Shown here: piece after piece, positions 29,279-40,387 of the stretch | Layout of the letters: the number at the start of each line of letters is the position of its first letter | Position numbering within the stretch: the stretch's first letter is position 1 | DNA from: Henricia sp. BOLD:AAB3569 | Taxonomy: Eukaryota > Echinodermata > Asteroidea > Spinulosida > Echinasteridae | NCBI GenBank assembly: GCA_037783545.1 | Contig: JBBELK010000376.1 | Span: 310,001-374,000 of the forward strand | DNA: 64,000 nt | Reading direction: 5' to 3' | Program-made: the position numbers and the translations under genes | The notes under the pieces: generated by a model | What the model was told of the DNA's origin: nothing | Databases searched by the model: none | What the model saw: the letters and a program-made list of their open reading frames with translations, nothing else

Positions 29279-32200
29279 ATGGAGGTTTCTTTGCGTGTGT
29301 TTTTGGCCTGCGTCATGACATTGTCATTGCTCACTCTTAACACGGGGGGATGCCTATCCCCCATAAAAAATACTGCTCTCAACATTTTCACTGATACCCT
29401 TGGTAATAGCCCTGATATTGTTTTCCTTCAAGAAACATATACTTTAAAAGAACAAAACTCGTGCTGGAACGTATGGTCCCACAGCCCCCACTGTTCTCCC
29501 GGGCCCACCCCCGGATCGGGAGTCACCACGCTCATAAAATCCAACAAAATTGATGTTCTCTCTCATTCTTCTATTTTCCCCGGTTATATTCATTACACTA
29601 AATTTAAATTTCAAGATACTGTTTTTCACCTCTACAATACTTTAATTCCACAAAATAACGATACTGCTCTTAAAGCCATTCAATCCTTTGTGGACCATAG
29701 TTCCAGCTGCAGTGACAATGTCATAATAGGAGGTGATTTCAATTGTTGTCTTAATCCTCTTGTTGATCGTCTGCGTACGTTGGTTGAGCGTAGACCCAAA
29801 GTCGTCATGGCTCTCAGGGGCGCTGTCAATGCATTGTCCCTTTGTGATGCCTGGCGCAGACTGAATCCCAACAAACAAGAGTTCACCTGGTTTCATAACT
29901 ACCCAGCCTCTGTGCAGGGTGTTTATAAAGCCAGGTTAGATCGTGTTTACATTCCTTCCTCCTTATGCCCCTCGGTTAATTCTGTGTCTATTATTCCCTG
30001 TTCTCTCTCCGATCACAGTGCTGTCAGTATTGCGTTTACTTTCCCCTCTCGAATTCAAAGAGGGAGTGCTTACTGGCATTTTAATAACTCTCTCTTAGAT
30101 GATGACAACTACAAAGACATTATAAACCACTTCTGGGCTGATTGGACAATTAAAAAAGGAGACTTTCCAGATCTAGCCTCGTGGTGGGACTTTGGAAAGT
30201 CCCACATAAAGTCCATCACCCAGATGTATAGCAGTAAAATCGCTCGCCAAAAACGTCAAACACTCTTTCAACTTAACAAAAAAATAAACGATCTTCAGTC
30301 TGCGCCAGACTTCACTTTAGAAATAAGAAACGCTCTTAAGGGGCATAGGGACAATTTAAATTTTCTGTTAAAGTGTGAAGCGGAGGGCGCTCTTGTCAGA
30401 TCCCGCTTCAAATTCACTAATGAAACTGACACCTGCTCCACATTCTTCTTCAACTTGGAAAAAAACAACTCTGCTTCTAAACACATCTCTAGAATTCGTC
30501 TTGCCACTGGGCAAATCACCGATAATCCTAAAGAAATCAAAACCCATATCCATGACTTTTACCAGTCCCTCTACACTTCTACTCCAACAGACAAGAGCGC
30601 CCTCGGCGAACTGTTAATTGGACTAAATCAACTTGACCCTGCAGACTCAGAGGACCTCGAGCGCCCTCTATCTCTGCAGGAACTCGACCTCGCCGTCAGG
30701 GAACTTGGCAAAAACAAAACGCCCGGTCTTGACGGCCTCTCTTCAGAATTTTTTCAGTGCTTCTGGCCCACTCTCAAAAATGATTTTCTTGCCGTTCTCA
30801 ACGCTTCCTTCTCCTCAGGTTCCCTTCCTCATTCCTTGAGACGTGCTGTCATCACCCTTTTGCCCAAGAAAGGTGACTTGGCCGATATTGCCAATTGGCG
30901 GCCCGTCTCCCTTTCAAACACTGACTACAAGATTTTTGCCAAGTTGCTTGCCGGCAGGTTAAAGCAATGCATTGGCAGCGTCGTCGGCCCCGACCAGACC
31001 TACTGTGTCCCGGGCCGATCAATATATGATAATTTAAATTTAATTCGGGATATTTTATTTTACTTTAATGCTAATGACTTGCCTTTAGCCGTGGTCAACC
31101 TTGATCAGAAGAAAGCCTTTGATAACGTTGACCACGGCTACTTGTTTAACACAATGAGGGCCATGGGCTTTGGGGATCGTTTCATCCGACACATCGACAT
31201 TTTGTACGGCAGCGCCGAGAGCCTTGTTAAGGTCGGTGGCTCCCTGACCTCTCCTTTCCCATTTGAGAAAGGAATAAGGCAGGGATGCCCGCTCTCGGGG
31301 CTGCTGTACTCAATCGCCATTAAACCACTCATCAATAAACTTAGACTAAAACTTTCTCCCTATTCGTTTCATATTCCTGATACAAACTCATCTGTCTCTG
31401 TGTCGGCGTACGCAGACGACGTGTCTCTCTTTATCAACTCCGACGCAGGCTTTAACGTTGCTGAAGAGGTATATGACCTCTTTAGCAGCGCCTCTTCTGC
31501 ATGTCTCAATACCCGGAAGTCCCAGGGATTGTGGGTCGGATCCTGGACCGGACGGAAAGACAATCCTCTGGGTTTTTCTTGGAATAGCGAAGGACTTGCC
31601 TTTCTTGGAGTTCACCTTGGGAACACAAATAACTACATAAAACAAAACTGGATTAAATGCAAAGAAAAACTTAACAAAACTCTTAATTCCTGGTTTCACC
31701 GTCTTTACTCTCTTTCTTTCAAAGGAAAAGTTTTAATTGCTAATCAACTTGCCGCTTCAAAAATCTTCCACTGCATTGCTGTTCTTTCTCCTCCAGACAA
31801 TGTTATCCGTGAACTCCAAGAAAGTCTTGTCAATTTCGTCTGGTCCCGCAAGCAGCACCACCTTAAAAAGGAACTTTTGTATCAAAAACCTGACAATGGA
31901 GGGATGGGTCTGGCACGCCTCCAGGCACGCATTATGACATTTCGACTTCGCACTATACAACGTTTTCTCGACCTCTCCCCCCATCCCAGTTTCCTACTCT
32001 TCCGCCATTTCTTAAGACAGTACAAGAAACTGGGTTATGATTTCCAACTTTTTCACTTCAACACTGATCCGAAATTTCACTCTCGCCTTCCCTGCTTCTA
32101 CAGTGACATACTGCGTGCCTGGACGGCGTCCGGGGCTCGATTGGAAACGCGACCTGACAATATCAACCACGTCATTAATTTACCAATTGCTAGCCTACTT

Positions 32201-33160
32201 AATGATGCAGCTGATGGTGACGCTATGCCCCCCCTGCGGCTCAAAGCGTGCGGTATTCTTCTCGTCCGCCATCTCATCGACTTTAACACCGCTCTCTGGA
32301 TTGACGCCCGGACCTTCCATTTCCCCCTCCAAGGACTCCGCCCACCCTCGCTTCGTCTTCTTGAACAAGATCTTCACCGTATCCATCTGTCACTACTTCA
32401 GCACTTCCCAACTGTCTTCTGCGTTAATGGATGTCGTCTTCCCGTTTCTCAACTCTGCGCTCTCCCACCATTTCCGGACACTCCCGTCAATTTTGTCTTC
32501 TCTTCAATACAAAATGGACTCTCCGCACCATCCAAAGTCATCTACAATATCTTCAACACTTCGTCTTCTCCGTTATCTTCACACTGGCATGAAAACGGCT
32601 TTCTGAATCCTGGAACTTCCATTCAATGGAAACAATTATATCACCTGCACTCAACAAAGAAAGAGGACGACGTACAGTTCAAGCTTTTTCACAACATCCT
32701 TCCATCGCTTGCTGTACTAAGTCACATCATACTCGACAGATCTGCTTCCTGTGGATGGTGCGGAGAGCCGGGCTCAATCAAGCACCTATTCATCACCTGC
32801 CCAGCAATCCAGCCAATCCTCACAACTCTTCATCAGATGCTAAGTCGCCTTCTTCCTTCTACAGAACTGAACTTTGACCTCTACTGGGCCCTCATCCCGC
32901 ACGCGAAGAGTCGCAGCAAGGAGACCGTTCGATTGTCGAATTCTCTCATCATCAGCTGCAAAAACACCATCTATTTTCTCTACCGTACTTCTCGCTTCGT
33001 CGACCCTCTCATCATCTGGAAACACAATCTCAAATTCAAAATTCTCATAAATTTGTCATTTTACAAATCAATCAACAATCTCCCTCGTTTTCACAAAAAA
33101 TGGTCAATTAACAACGCAATCTTTGAATACAACAACGGTATGATGACGTGGTTGATATAA
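29279..33160 (+). CDS. LINE ORF2, endonuclease/reverse transcriptase (copy C)
   Basis: 1,293 aa, no stop or frameshift; endonuclease residues, YADD (711-714) and C-terminal zinc knuckle as in copy B. One notable change: residue 682 is K in GLLYSIAIKPL where copy B has E. An acidic residue at this place is strongly conserved in L1/Tx1-group reverse transcriptases, so this copy may be weaker or dead despite its open frame. Starts 29 bp after the ORF1 stop. Confidence 0.94.
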   Translation: MEVSLRVFLACVMTLSLLTLNTGGCLSPIKNTALNIFTDTLGNSPDIVFLQETYTLKEQNSCWNVWSHSPHCSPGPTPGSGVTTLIKSNKIDVLSHSSIFPGYIHYTKFKFQDTVFHLYNTLIPQNNDTALKAIQSFVDHSSSCSDNVIIGGDFNCCLNPLVDRLRTLVERRPKVVMALRGAVNALSLCDAWRRLNPNKQEFTWFHNYPASVQGVYKARLDRVYIPSSLCPSVNSVSIIPCSLSDHSAVSIAFTFPSRIQRGSAYWHFNNSLLDDDNYKDIINHFWADWTIKKGDFPDLASWWDFGKSHIKSITQMYSSKIARQKRQTLFQLNKKINDLQSAPDFTLEIRNALKGHRDNLNFLLKCEAEGALVRSRFKFTNETDTCSTFFFNLEKNNSASKHISRIRLATGQITDNPKEIKTHIHDFYQSLYTSTPTDKSALGELLIGLNQLDPADSEDLERPLSLQELDLAVRELGKNKTPGLDGLSSEFFQCFWPTLKNDFLAVLNASFSSGSLPHSLRRAVITLLPKKGDLADIANWRPVSLSNTDYKIFAKLLAGRLKQCIGSVVGPDQTYCVPGRSIYDNLNLIRDILFYFNANDLPLAVVNLDQKKAFDNVDHGYLFNTMRAMGFGDRFIRHIDILYGSAESLVKVGGSLTSPFPFEKGIRQGCPLSGLLYSIAIKPLINKLRLKLSPYSFHIPDTNSSVSVSAYADDVSLFINSDAGFNVAEEVYDLFSSASSACLNTRKSQGLWVGSWTGRKDNPLGFSWNSEGLAFLGVHLGNTNNYIKQNWIKCKEKLNKTLNSWFHRLYSLSFKGKVLIANQLAASKIFHCIAVLSPPDNVIRELQESLVNFVWSRKQHHLKKELLYQKPDNGGMGLARLQARIMTFRLRTIQRFLDLSPHPSFLLFRHFLRQYKKLGYDFQLFHFNTDPKFHSRLPCFYSDILRAWTASGARLETRPDNINHVINLPIASLLNDAADGDAMPPLRLKACGILLVRHLIDFNTALWIDARTFHFPLQGLRPPSLRLLEQDLHRIHLSLLQHFPTVFCVNGCRLPVSQLCALPPFPDTPVNFVFSSIQNGLSAPSKVIYNIFNTSSSPLSSHWHENGFLNPGTSIQWKQLYHLHSTKKEDDVQFKLFHNILPSLAVLSHIILDRSASCGWCGEPGSIKHLFITCPAIQPILTTLHQMLSRLLPSTELNFDLYWALIPHAKSRSKETVRLSNSLIISCKNTIYFLYRTSRFVDPLIIWKHNLKFKILINLSFYKSINNLPRFHKKWSINNAIFEYNNGMMTWLI

Positions 33161-34272
33161 CTTTCATATTTCCCTGTGACTCTTCTTCGGCTCGTCTGCC
33201 GGAGCGTTTGCTCGCTTTTAGCGAGACAGGCTGTATGCCACGCTTTCCGGGTTTCGAGCCATTCTGTCTTTTTTGTTCATTTCACCCCCTTTTTTGTCCT
33301 TGGATTTTGCGTCGGCTCTCTTGCCCCTGGATCGGCTGCTCGACTTGTCGAGACATGGTGTATACCTCTGGTCTGGATGTGGGTTTGCTGGCGTAAATCT
33401 TCTTGCTGGTGTCTAGATCGGCTGCTCGGCTTTTGTCGAGACATGGCAGTTGCCTCCGATCTGGGCACCGGCGTCCGCCCCAACCCCCGCTCTTTATTTT
33501 GTCTTTTTGTCTTTCTTTTTATGTTGCGTCGGCTTGCCCGTCCCTCCGGTGTGGGGGCGGGCTTGCTGACGTGAATCTCCTTGCTAGTGTCCGGATCGGC
33601 TGCTCGGCTTTTGTCGAGACATGGCGTAGCCTCCGGTCCGGGCATTGGTGATCCCCTCTCAGTCTTCACTCATGTTTCTCTTCTGTTTTCTTTCTTCTTG
33701 TTTTTGTCTAATCCAATCTAAGTGACAACAACACGTCCCTCCTCCTACCCCCGTGGACGGAGGTCGCCACATGCGGGCGCATTGCGCCCGCATGCTGTGG
33801 TTGGCGGCCCCTGGCCTTTCCCACCCATTCCTCCCCGGATGGGTACCCCCTTTTTTTCTTCTCTCCTTCTTTCTCTGTGTTGTTGTCAAGAATGTATCAT
33901 CTTTTTTCTTCTTTGTAAGTGGAGCGCCACTTGTGTATGTTTAAATACGCCTTTGTTTCATGATTTAACATGTATTATGAACTATTTTGTTTTGTTGATC
34001 AGTTATTTTCTTATTTGTTTAAAAGTATATTCAAGTAACATAGTTTCCTATTTACTATCCCTAATGAGACCTACAATGTGTTCAACTTATTATGTTACTT
34101 TACTAAATACCAAATCAATGATTCTGTTCACTAATATATCTATGTACTTATTTTGACTTAGATTTTGCATCTTTGTGTTAATATTATGTTTTCGTTTTTT
34201 ACTTTGTAAATATTATTGTTATCATTACTGAAGATGCAATAAAGATGTCCTTTTGAAAAGTCAAAAAAAAAG
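33161..34272 (+). other. 3' UTR of LINE copy C
   Basis: Three hairpin modules (33339-33352, 33425-33440, 33603-33618). The GC inverted repeat is longer than in A and B: 12-bp perfect arms 33770-33781 and 33783-33794 around one T. AATAAA near 34238, end aaaagtc-aaaaaaaaag as in copy B. Confidence 0.75.
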
Positions 34273-34292
34273 TCTTTGTGCCAACCCAAAGG
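34273..34292. repeat. 3' target-site duplication of LINE copy C
   Basis: Pairs with 27274-27293; intact unit sequence follows. Confidence 0.92.
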
Positions 34293-34346
34293 CGGCCTCG
34301 TTGGGAAGTATTCGCTCCTGTTTCAGAGAGAACGAAAAAAAGAAAA

Positions 34347-34648
34347 GAGTTGGGTCTCACCTTATTGTCTGGGTTGCGAGTAGACTACTGTTCTCGAGTG
34401 CGGTCCCGCTGCTGATCCACACGGGGACTTTTGTCTGCTGCGTTTCCGCCCTGGACCGGTTCGCCCCTCCTCAGTCAAACCTGGTCACCCCCGGCCTTCG
34501 CCAGATTGACCATGCCGATGCCGAGCTCAGCGTGGACACCCGATCGTCACAGTAGAAACAAACCCACATAGACTCCCGAACTCATGCGATCCGCCAACCC
34601 CGGCTTCCAAAGTGGCTGGATTACAGGCGCACGCCACAACGCCCAGCC
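34347..34648 (-). ncRNA. SRP RNA (7SL), unit 28
   Basis: One extra C (cacccccggcc) in the S domain, the only length change inside an SRP RNA that I noticed in the window. First unit after LINE copy C. Confidence 0.9.
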
Positions 34649-34737
34649 AATGAGCAGTTGAAAATAAATTCTCATGAACTTTTCTCAAATACCTCACCCG
34701 ACAAAAAAAAAAAAATACCCTTTAACAAATCACAAAC

Positions 34738-34818
34738 CGTCGTGGGCAGGATTCGAACTTACGCGGGACATCCCATTGGATTTTAAGTCCAACTTCTTAA
34801 CCACTCGGCCACCGCGAC
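34738..34818 (-). tRNA. tRNA-Leu(UAA)-like, unit 28
   Basis: Type T. Confidence 0.5.
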
Positions 34819-35053
34819 CTTCGATAAAACAAGTCAGTGGCAGCATCAACACTAGTTTACAAGACTGCAATATCAGTAATGATTCCAACGATGACAAATA
34901 AAATATCGTCCCCAACAGTGGCCAAACTTTATGCTTGTTAGGTTATAAAGCTCAGCCAAGACCATCTTTACAGCTGCGCTCTTTGTGCCAACCCAAAGGC
35001 GGCCTCGTTGGGAAGTATTCGCTCCTGTTTCAGAGAGAACGAAAAAAAGAAAA

Positions 35054-35354
35054 GAGTTGGGTCTCACCTTATTGTCTGGGTTGCGAGTAGACTACTGTTC
35101 TCGAGTGCGGTCCCGCTGCTGATCCACACGGGGACTTTTGTCTGCTGCGTTTCCGCCCTGGACCGGTTCGCCCCTCCTCAGTCAAACCTGGTCACCCCGG
35201 CCTTCGCCAGATTGACCATGCCGATGCCGAGCTCAGCGTAGACACCCGATCGTCACAGTAGAAACAAACCCACATAGACTCCCGAACTCATGCGATCCGC
35301 CAACCCCGGCTTCCAAAGTGGCTGGATTACAGGCGTACGCCACAACGCCCAGCC
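35054..35354 (-). ncRNA. SRP RNA (7SL), unit 29
   Basis: Two linked changes, agcgtagac and aggcgtacgcc, on the plus strand; found together in units 29, 30, 37, 39 and 43. Confidence 0.92.
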
Positions 35355-35443
35355 AATGAGCAGTTGAAAATAAATTCTCATGAACTTTTCTCAAATACCT
35401 CACCCGACAAAAAAAAAAAAATACCCTTTAACAAATCACAAAC

Positions 35444-35524
35444 CGTCGTGGGCAGGATTCGAACTTACGCGGGACATCCCATTGGATTTTAAGTCCAACT
35501 TCTTAACCACTCGGCCACCGCGAC
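35444..35524 (-). tRNA. tRNA-Leu(UAA)-like, unit 29
   Basis: Type T. Confidence 0.5.
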
Positions 35525-35759
35525 CTTCGATAAAACAAGTCAGTGGCAGCATCAACACTAGTTTACAAGACTGCAATATCAGTAATGATTCCAACGATGA
35601 CAAATAAAATATCGTCCCCAACAGTGGCCAAACTTTATGCTTGTTAGGTTATAAAGCTCAGCCAAGACCATCTTTACAGCTGCGCTCTTTGTGCCAACCC
35701 AAAGGCGGCCTCGTTGGGAAGTATTCGCTCCTGTTTCAGAGAGAACGAAAAAAAGAAAA

Positions 35760-36060
35760 GAGTTGGGTCTCACCTTATTGTCTGGGTTGCGAGTAGACTA
35801 CTGTTCTCGAGTGCGGTCCCGCTGCTGATCCACACGGGGACTTTTGTCTGCTGCGTTTCCGCCCTGGACCGGTTTGCCCCTCCTCAGTCAAACCTGGTCA
35901 CCCCGGCCTTCGCCAGATTGACCATGCCGATGCCGAGCTCAGCGTAGACACCCGATCGTCACAGTAGAAACAAACCCACATAGACTCCCGAACTCATGCG
36001 ATCCGCCAACCCCGGCTTCCAAAGTGGCTGGATTACAGGCGTACGCCACAACGCCCAGCC
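35760..36060 (-). ncRNA. SRP RNA (7SL), unit 30
   Basis: agcgtagac and aggcgtacgcc pair, plus ggtttgcccc for ggttcgcccc. Confidence 0.92.
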
Positions 36061-36149
36061 AATGAGCAGTTGAAAATAAATTCTCATGAACTTTTCTCAA
36101 ATACCTCACCCGACAAAAAAAAAATAATACCCTTTAACAAATCACAAAC

Positions 36150-36230
36150 CGTCGTGGGCAGGATTCGAACTTACGCGGGACATCCCATTGGATTTTAAGT
36201 CCAACTTCTTAACCACTCGGCCACCGCGAC
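36150..36230 (-). tRNA. tRNA-Leu(UAA)-like, unit 30
   Basis: Type T. Confidence 0.5.
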
Positions 36231-36465
36231 CTTCGATAAAACAAGTCAGTGGCAGCATCAACACTAGTTTACAAGACTGCAATATCAGTAATGATTCCAA
36301 CGATGACAAATAAAATATCGTCCCCAACAGTGGCCAAACTTTATGCTTGTTAGGTTATAAAGCTCAGCCAAGACCATCTTTACAGCTGCGCTCTTTGTGC
36401 CAACCCAAAGGCGGCCTCGTTGGGAAGTATTCGCTCCTGTTTCAGAGAGAACGAAAAAAAGAAAA

Positions 36466-36766
36466 GAGTTGGGTCTCACCTTATTGTCTGGGTTGCGAGT
36501 AGACTACTGTTCTCGAGTGCGGTCCCGCTGCTGATCCACACGGGGACTTTTGTCTGCTGCGTTTCCGCCCTGGACCGGTTCGCCCCTCCTCAGTCAAACC
36601 TGGTCACCCCGGCCTTCGCCAGATTGACCATGCCGATGCCGAGCTCAGCGTGGACACCCGATCGTCACAGTAGAAACAAACCCACATAGACTCCCGAACT
36701 CATGCGATCCGCCAACCCCGGCTTCCAAAGTGGCTGGATTACAGGCGCACGCCACAACGCCCAGCC
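36466..36766 (-). ncRNA. SRP RNA (7SL), unit 31
   Basis: Common form. Confidence 0.92.
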
Positions 36767-36856
36767 AATGAGCAGTTGAAAATAAATTATCATGAACTTT
36801 TCTCAAAAACCTCGCCCGACCAAAAAATAAAGAATACCCTTTAACAAATCACAAAC

Positions 36857-36937
36857 CGTCGTGGGCAGGATTCGAACCTACGCGGGACATCCCATTGGAT
36901 TTTAAGTCCAACTTCTTAACCACTCGGCCACCGCGAC
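36857..36937 (-). tRNA. tRNA-Leu(UAA)-like, unit 31
   Basis: Type C, the first in this block. Confidence 0.6.
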
Positions 36938-37172
36938 CTTCGATAAAACAAGTCAGTGGCAGCATCAACACTAGTTTACAAGACTGCAATATCAGTAATG
37001 ATTCCAACGATGACAAATAAAATATCGTCCCCAACAGTGGCCAATCTTTATGCTTGTTAGGTTATAAAGCTCAGCAAAGACCATCTTTACAGCTGCGCTC
37101 TTTGTGCCAACCCAAAGGCGGCCTCGTTGGGAAGTATTCGCTCCTGTTTCAGAGAGAACGAAAAAAAGAAAA

Positions 37173-37473
37173 GAGTTGGGTCTCACCTTATTGTCTGGGT
37201 TGCGAGTAGACTACTGTTCTCGAGTGCGGTCCCGCTGCTGATCCACACGGGGACTTTTGTCTGCTGCGTTTCCGCCCTGGACCGGTTCGCCCCTCCTCAG
37301 TCAAACCTGGTCACCCCGGCCTTCGCCAGATTGACCATGCCGATGCCGAGCTCAGCGTGGACACCCGATCGTCACAGTAGAAACAAACCCACATAGACTC
37401 CCGAACTCATGCGATCCGCCAACCCCGGCTTCCAAAGTGGCTGGATTACAGGCGCACGCCACAACGCCCAGCC
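37173..37473 (-). ncRNA. SRP RNA (7SL), unit 32
   Basis: Common form. Confidence 0.92.
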
Positions 37474-37563
37474 AATGAGCAGTTGAAAATAAATTCTCAT
37501 GAACTGTTCTCAAATACCTCACCCGACAAAAAAAAAAAAAATACCTTTTAACAAATCACAAAC

Positions 37564-37644
37564 CGTCGTGGGCAGGATTCGAACTTACGCGGGACATCCC
37601 ATTGGATTTTAAGTCCAACTTCTTAACCACTCGGCCACCGCGGC
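37564..37644 (-). tRNA. tRNA-Leu(UAA)-like, unit 32
   Basis: Type T; acceptor starts GCCGCGG instead of GTCGCGG, adding a second mismatch. Shared with units 54, 60 and 65. Confidence 0.45.
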
Positions 37645-37879
37645 CTTCGGTAAAACAAGTCAGTGGCAGCATCAACACTAGTTTACAAGACTGCAATATC
37701 AGTAATGATTCCAACGATGACAAATAAAATATCGTCCCCAACAGTGGCCAAACTTTATGCTTGTTAGGTTATAAAGCTCAGCCAAGACCATCTTTACAGC
37801 TGCGCTCTTTGTGCCAACCCAAAGGCGGCCTCGTTGGGAAGTATTCGCTCCTGTTTCAGAAAGAACGAAAAAAAGAAAA

Positions 37880-38180
37880 GAGTTGGGTCTCACCTTATTG
37901 TCTGGGTTGCGAGTAGACTACTGTTCTCGAGTGCGGTCCCGCTGCTGATCCACACGGGGACTTTTGTCTGCTGCGTTTCCGCCCTGGACCGGTTCGCCCC
38001 TCCTCAGTCAAACCTGGTCACCCCGGCCTTCGCCAGATTGACCATGCCGATGCCGAGCTCAGCGTGGACACCCGATCGTCACAGTAGAAACAAACCCACA
38101 TAGACTCCCGAACTCATGCGATCCGCCAACCCCGGCTTCCAAAGTGGCTGGATTACAGGCGCACGCCACAACGCCCAGCC
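37880..38180 (-). ncRNA. SRP RNA (7SL), unit 33
   Basis: Common form; the spacer just beyond its T-run has cagaaagaac, shared with units 55 and 61. Confidence 0.92.
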
Positions 38181-38269
38181 AATGAGCAGTTGAAAATAAA
38201 TTCTCATGAACTTTTCTCAAATACCTTACCCGACAAAAAAAAAAAAATACCCTTTAACAAATCACAAAC

Positions 38270-38350
38270 CGTCGTGGGCAGGATTCGAACTTACGCGGGA
38301 CATCCCATTGGATTTTAAGTCCAACTTTTTAACCACTCGGCCACCGCGAC
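38270..38350 (-). tRNA. tRNA-Leu(UAA)-like, unit 33
   Basis: Type T with AAAAAG in the D arm. Confidence 0.45.
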
Positions 38351-38585
38351 CTTCGATAAAACAAGTCAGTGGCAGCATCAACACTAGTTTACAAGACTGC
38401 AATATCAGTAATGATTCCAACGATGACAAATAAAATATCGTCCCCAACAGTGGCCAAACTTTATGCTTGTTAGGTTATAAAGCTCAGCCAAGACCATCTT
38501 TACAGCTGCGCTCTTTGTGCCAACCCAAAGGCGGCCTCGTTGGGAAGTATTCGCTCCTGTTTCAGAGAGAACGAAAAAAAGAAAA

Positions 38586-38886
38586 GAGTTGGGTCTCACC
38601 TTATTGTCTGGGTTGCGAGTAGACTACTGTTCTCGAGTGCGGTCCCGCTGCTGATCCACACGGGGACTTTTGTCTGCTGCGTTTCCGCCCTGGACCGGTT
38701 TGCCCCTCCTCAGTCGAACCTGGTCACCCCGGCCTTCGCCAGATTGACCATGCCGATGCCGAGCTCAGCGTGGACACCCGATCGTCACAGTAGAAACAAA
38801 CCCACATAGACTCCCGAACTCATGCGATCCGCCAACCCCGGCTTCCAAAGTGGCTGGATTACAGGCGCACGCCACAACGCCCAGCC
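38586..38886 (-). ncRNA. SRP RNA (7SL), unit 34
   Basis: ggtttgcccc and cagtcgaacc on the plus strand; also in units 35, 36, 42, 56, 57 and 62. Confidence 0.92.
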
Positions 38887-38975
38887 AATGAGCAGTTGAA
38901 AATAAATTCTCATGAACTTTTCTCAAATACCTCACCCGACAAAAAAAAAAAAATACCCTTTAACAAATCACAAAC

Positions 38976-39056
38976 CGTCGTGGGCAGGATTCGAACTTAC
39001 GCGGGACATCCCATTGGATTTTAAGTCCAACTTTTTAACCACTCGGCCACCGCGAC
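38976..39056 (-). tRNA. tRNA-Leu(UAA)-like, unit 34
   Basis: Type T with AAAAAG in the D arm. Confidence 0.45.
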
Positions 39057-39291
39057 CTTCGATAAAACAAGTCAGTGGCAGCATCAACACTAGTTTACAA
39101 GACTGCAATATCAGTAATGATTCCAACGATGACAAATAAAATATCGTCCCCAACAGTGGCCAAACTTTATGCTTGTTAGGTTATAAAGCTCAGCCAAGAC
39201 CATCTTTACAGCTGCGCTCTTTGTGCCAACCCAAAGGCGGCCTCGTTGGGAAGTATTCGCTCCTGTTTCAGAGAGAACGAAAAAAAGAAAA

Positions 39292-39592
39292 GAGTTGGGT
39301 CTCACCTTATTGTCTGGGTTGCGAGTAGACTACTGTTCTCGAGTGCGGTCCCGCTGCTGATCCACACGGGGACTTTTGTCTGCTGCGTTTCCGCCCTGGA
39401 CCGGTTTGCCCCTCCTCAGTCGAACCTGGTCACCCCGGCCTTCGCCAGATTGACCATGCCGATGCCGAGCTCAGCGTGGACACCCGATCGTCACAGTAGA
39501 AACAAACCCACATAGACTCCCGAACTCATGCGATCCGCCAACCCCGGCTTCCAAAGTGGCTGGATTACAGGCGCACGCCACAACGCCCAGCC
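39292..39592 (-). ncRNA. SRP RNA (7SL), unit 35
   Basis: Same two changes as unit 34. Confidence 0.92.
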
Positions 39593-39681
39593 AATGAGCA
39601 GTTGAAAATAAATTCTCATGAACTTTTCTCAAATACCTCACCCGACAAAAAAAAAAAAATACCCTTTAACAAATCACAAAC

Positions 39682-39762
39682 CGTCGTGGGCAGGATTCGA
39701 ACTTACGCGGGACATCCCATTGGATTTTAAGTCCAACTTTTTAACCACTCGGCCACCGCGAC
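39682..39762 (-). tRNA. tRNA-Leu(UAA)-like, unit 35
   Basis: Type T with AAAAAG in the D arm. Confidence 0.45.
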
Positions 39763-39997
39763 CTTCGATAAAACAAGTCAGTGGCAGCATCAACACTAGT
39801 TTACAAGACTGCAATATCAGTAATGATTCCAACGATGACAAATAAAATATCGTCCCCAACAGTGGCCAAACTTTATGCTTGTTAGGTTATAAAGCTCAGC
39901 CAAGACCATCTTTACAGCTGCGCTCTTTGTGCCAACCCAAAGGCGGCCTCGTTGGGAAGTATTTGCTCCTGTTTCAGAGAGAACGAAAAAAAGAAAG

Positions 39998-40298
39998 GAG
40001 TTGGGTCTCACCTTATTGTCTGGGTTGCGAGTAGACTACTGTTCTCGAGTGCGGTCCCGCTGCTGATCCACACGGGGACTTTTGTCTGCTGCGTTTCCGC
40101 CCTGGACCGGTTTGCCCCTCCTCAGTCGAACCTGGTCACCCCGGCCTTCGCCAGATTGACCATGCCGATGCCGAGCTCAGCGTGGACACCCGATCGTCAC
40201 AGTAGAAACAAACCCACATAGACTCCCGAACTCATGCGATCCGCCAACCCCGGCTTCCAAAGTGGCTGGATTACAGGCGCACGCCACAACGCCCAGCC
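39998..40298 (-). ncRNA. SRP RNA (7SL), unit 36
   Basis: Changes of unit 34. Its first T-run is reduced (gaaaggag, so CTCC then TTTC), which may shift the 3' end to the second run. Confidence 0.91.
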
Positions 40299-40387
40299 AA
40301 TGAGCAGTTGAAAATAAATTCTCATGAACATTTCTCAAATACCTCACCCGACAAAAACAAAAAAATACCCTTTAACAAATCACAAAC

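Larger units (their letters stand above)
27294..34272 (+). mobile_element. Tx1-clade LINE, copy C (full length, 6,979 bp, both ORFs intact)
   Basis: Same structure as copy B and the same insertion base and orientation. It differs by scattered substitutions, small indels in ORF1 and the 3' UTR, and one fewer 3' UTR hairpin module. It therefore is not a recent exact duplicate of B carried along with the array, and supports repeated insertion at one site. Confidence 0.95.
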
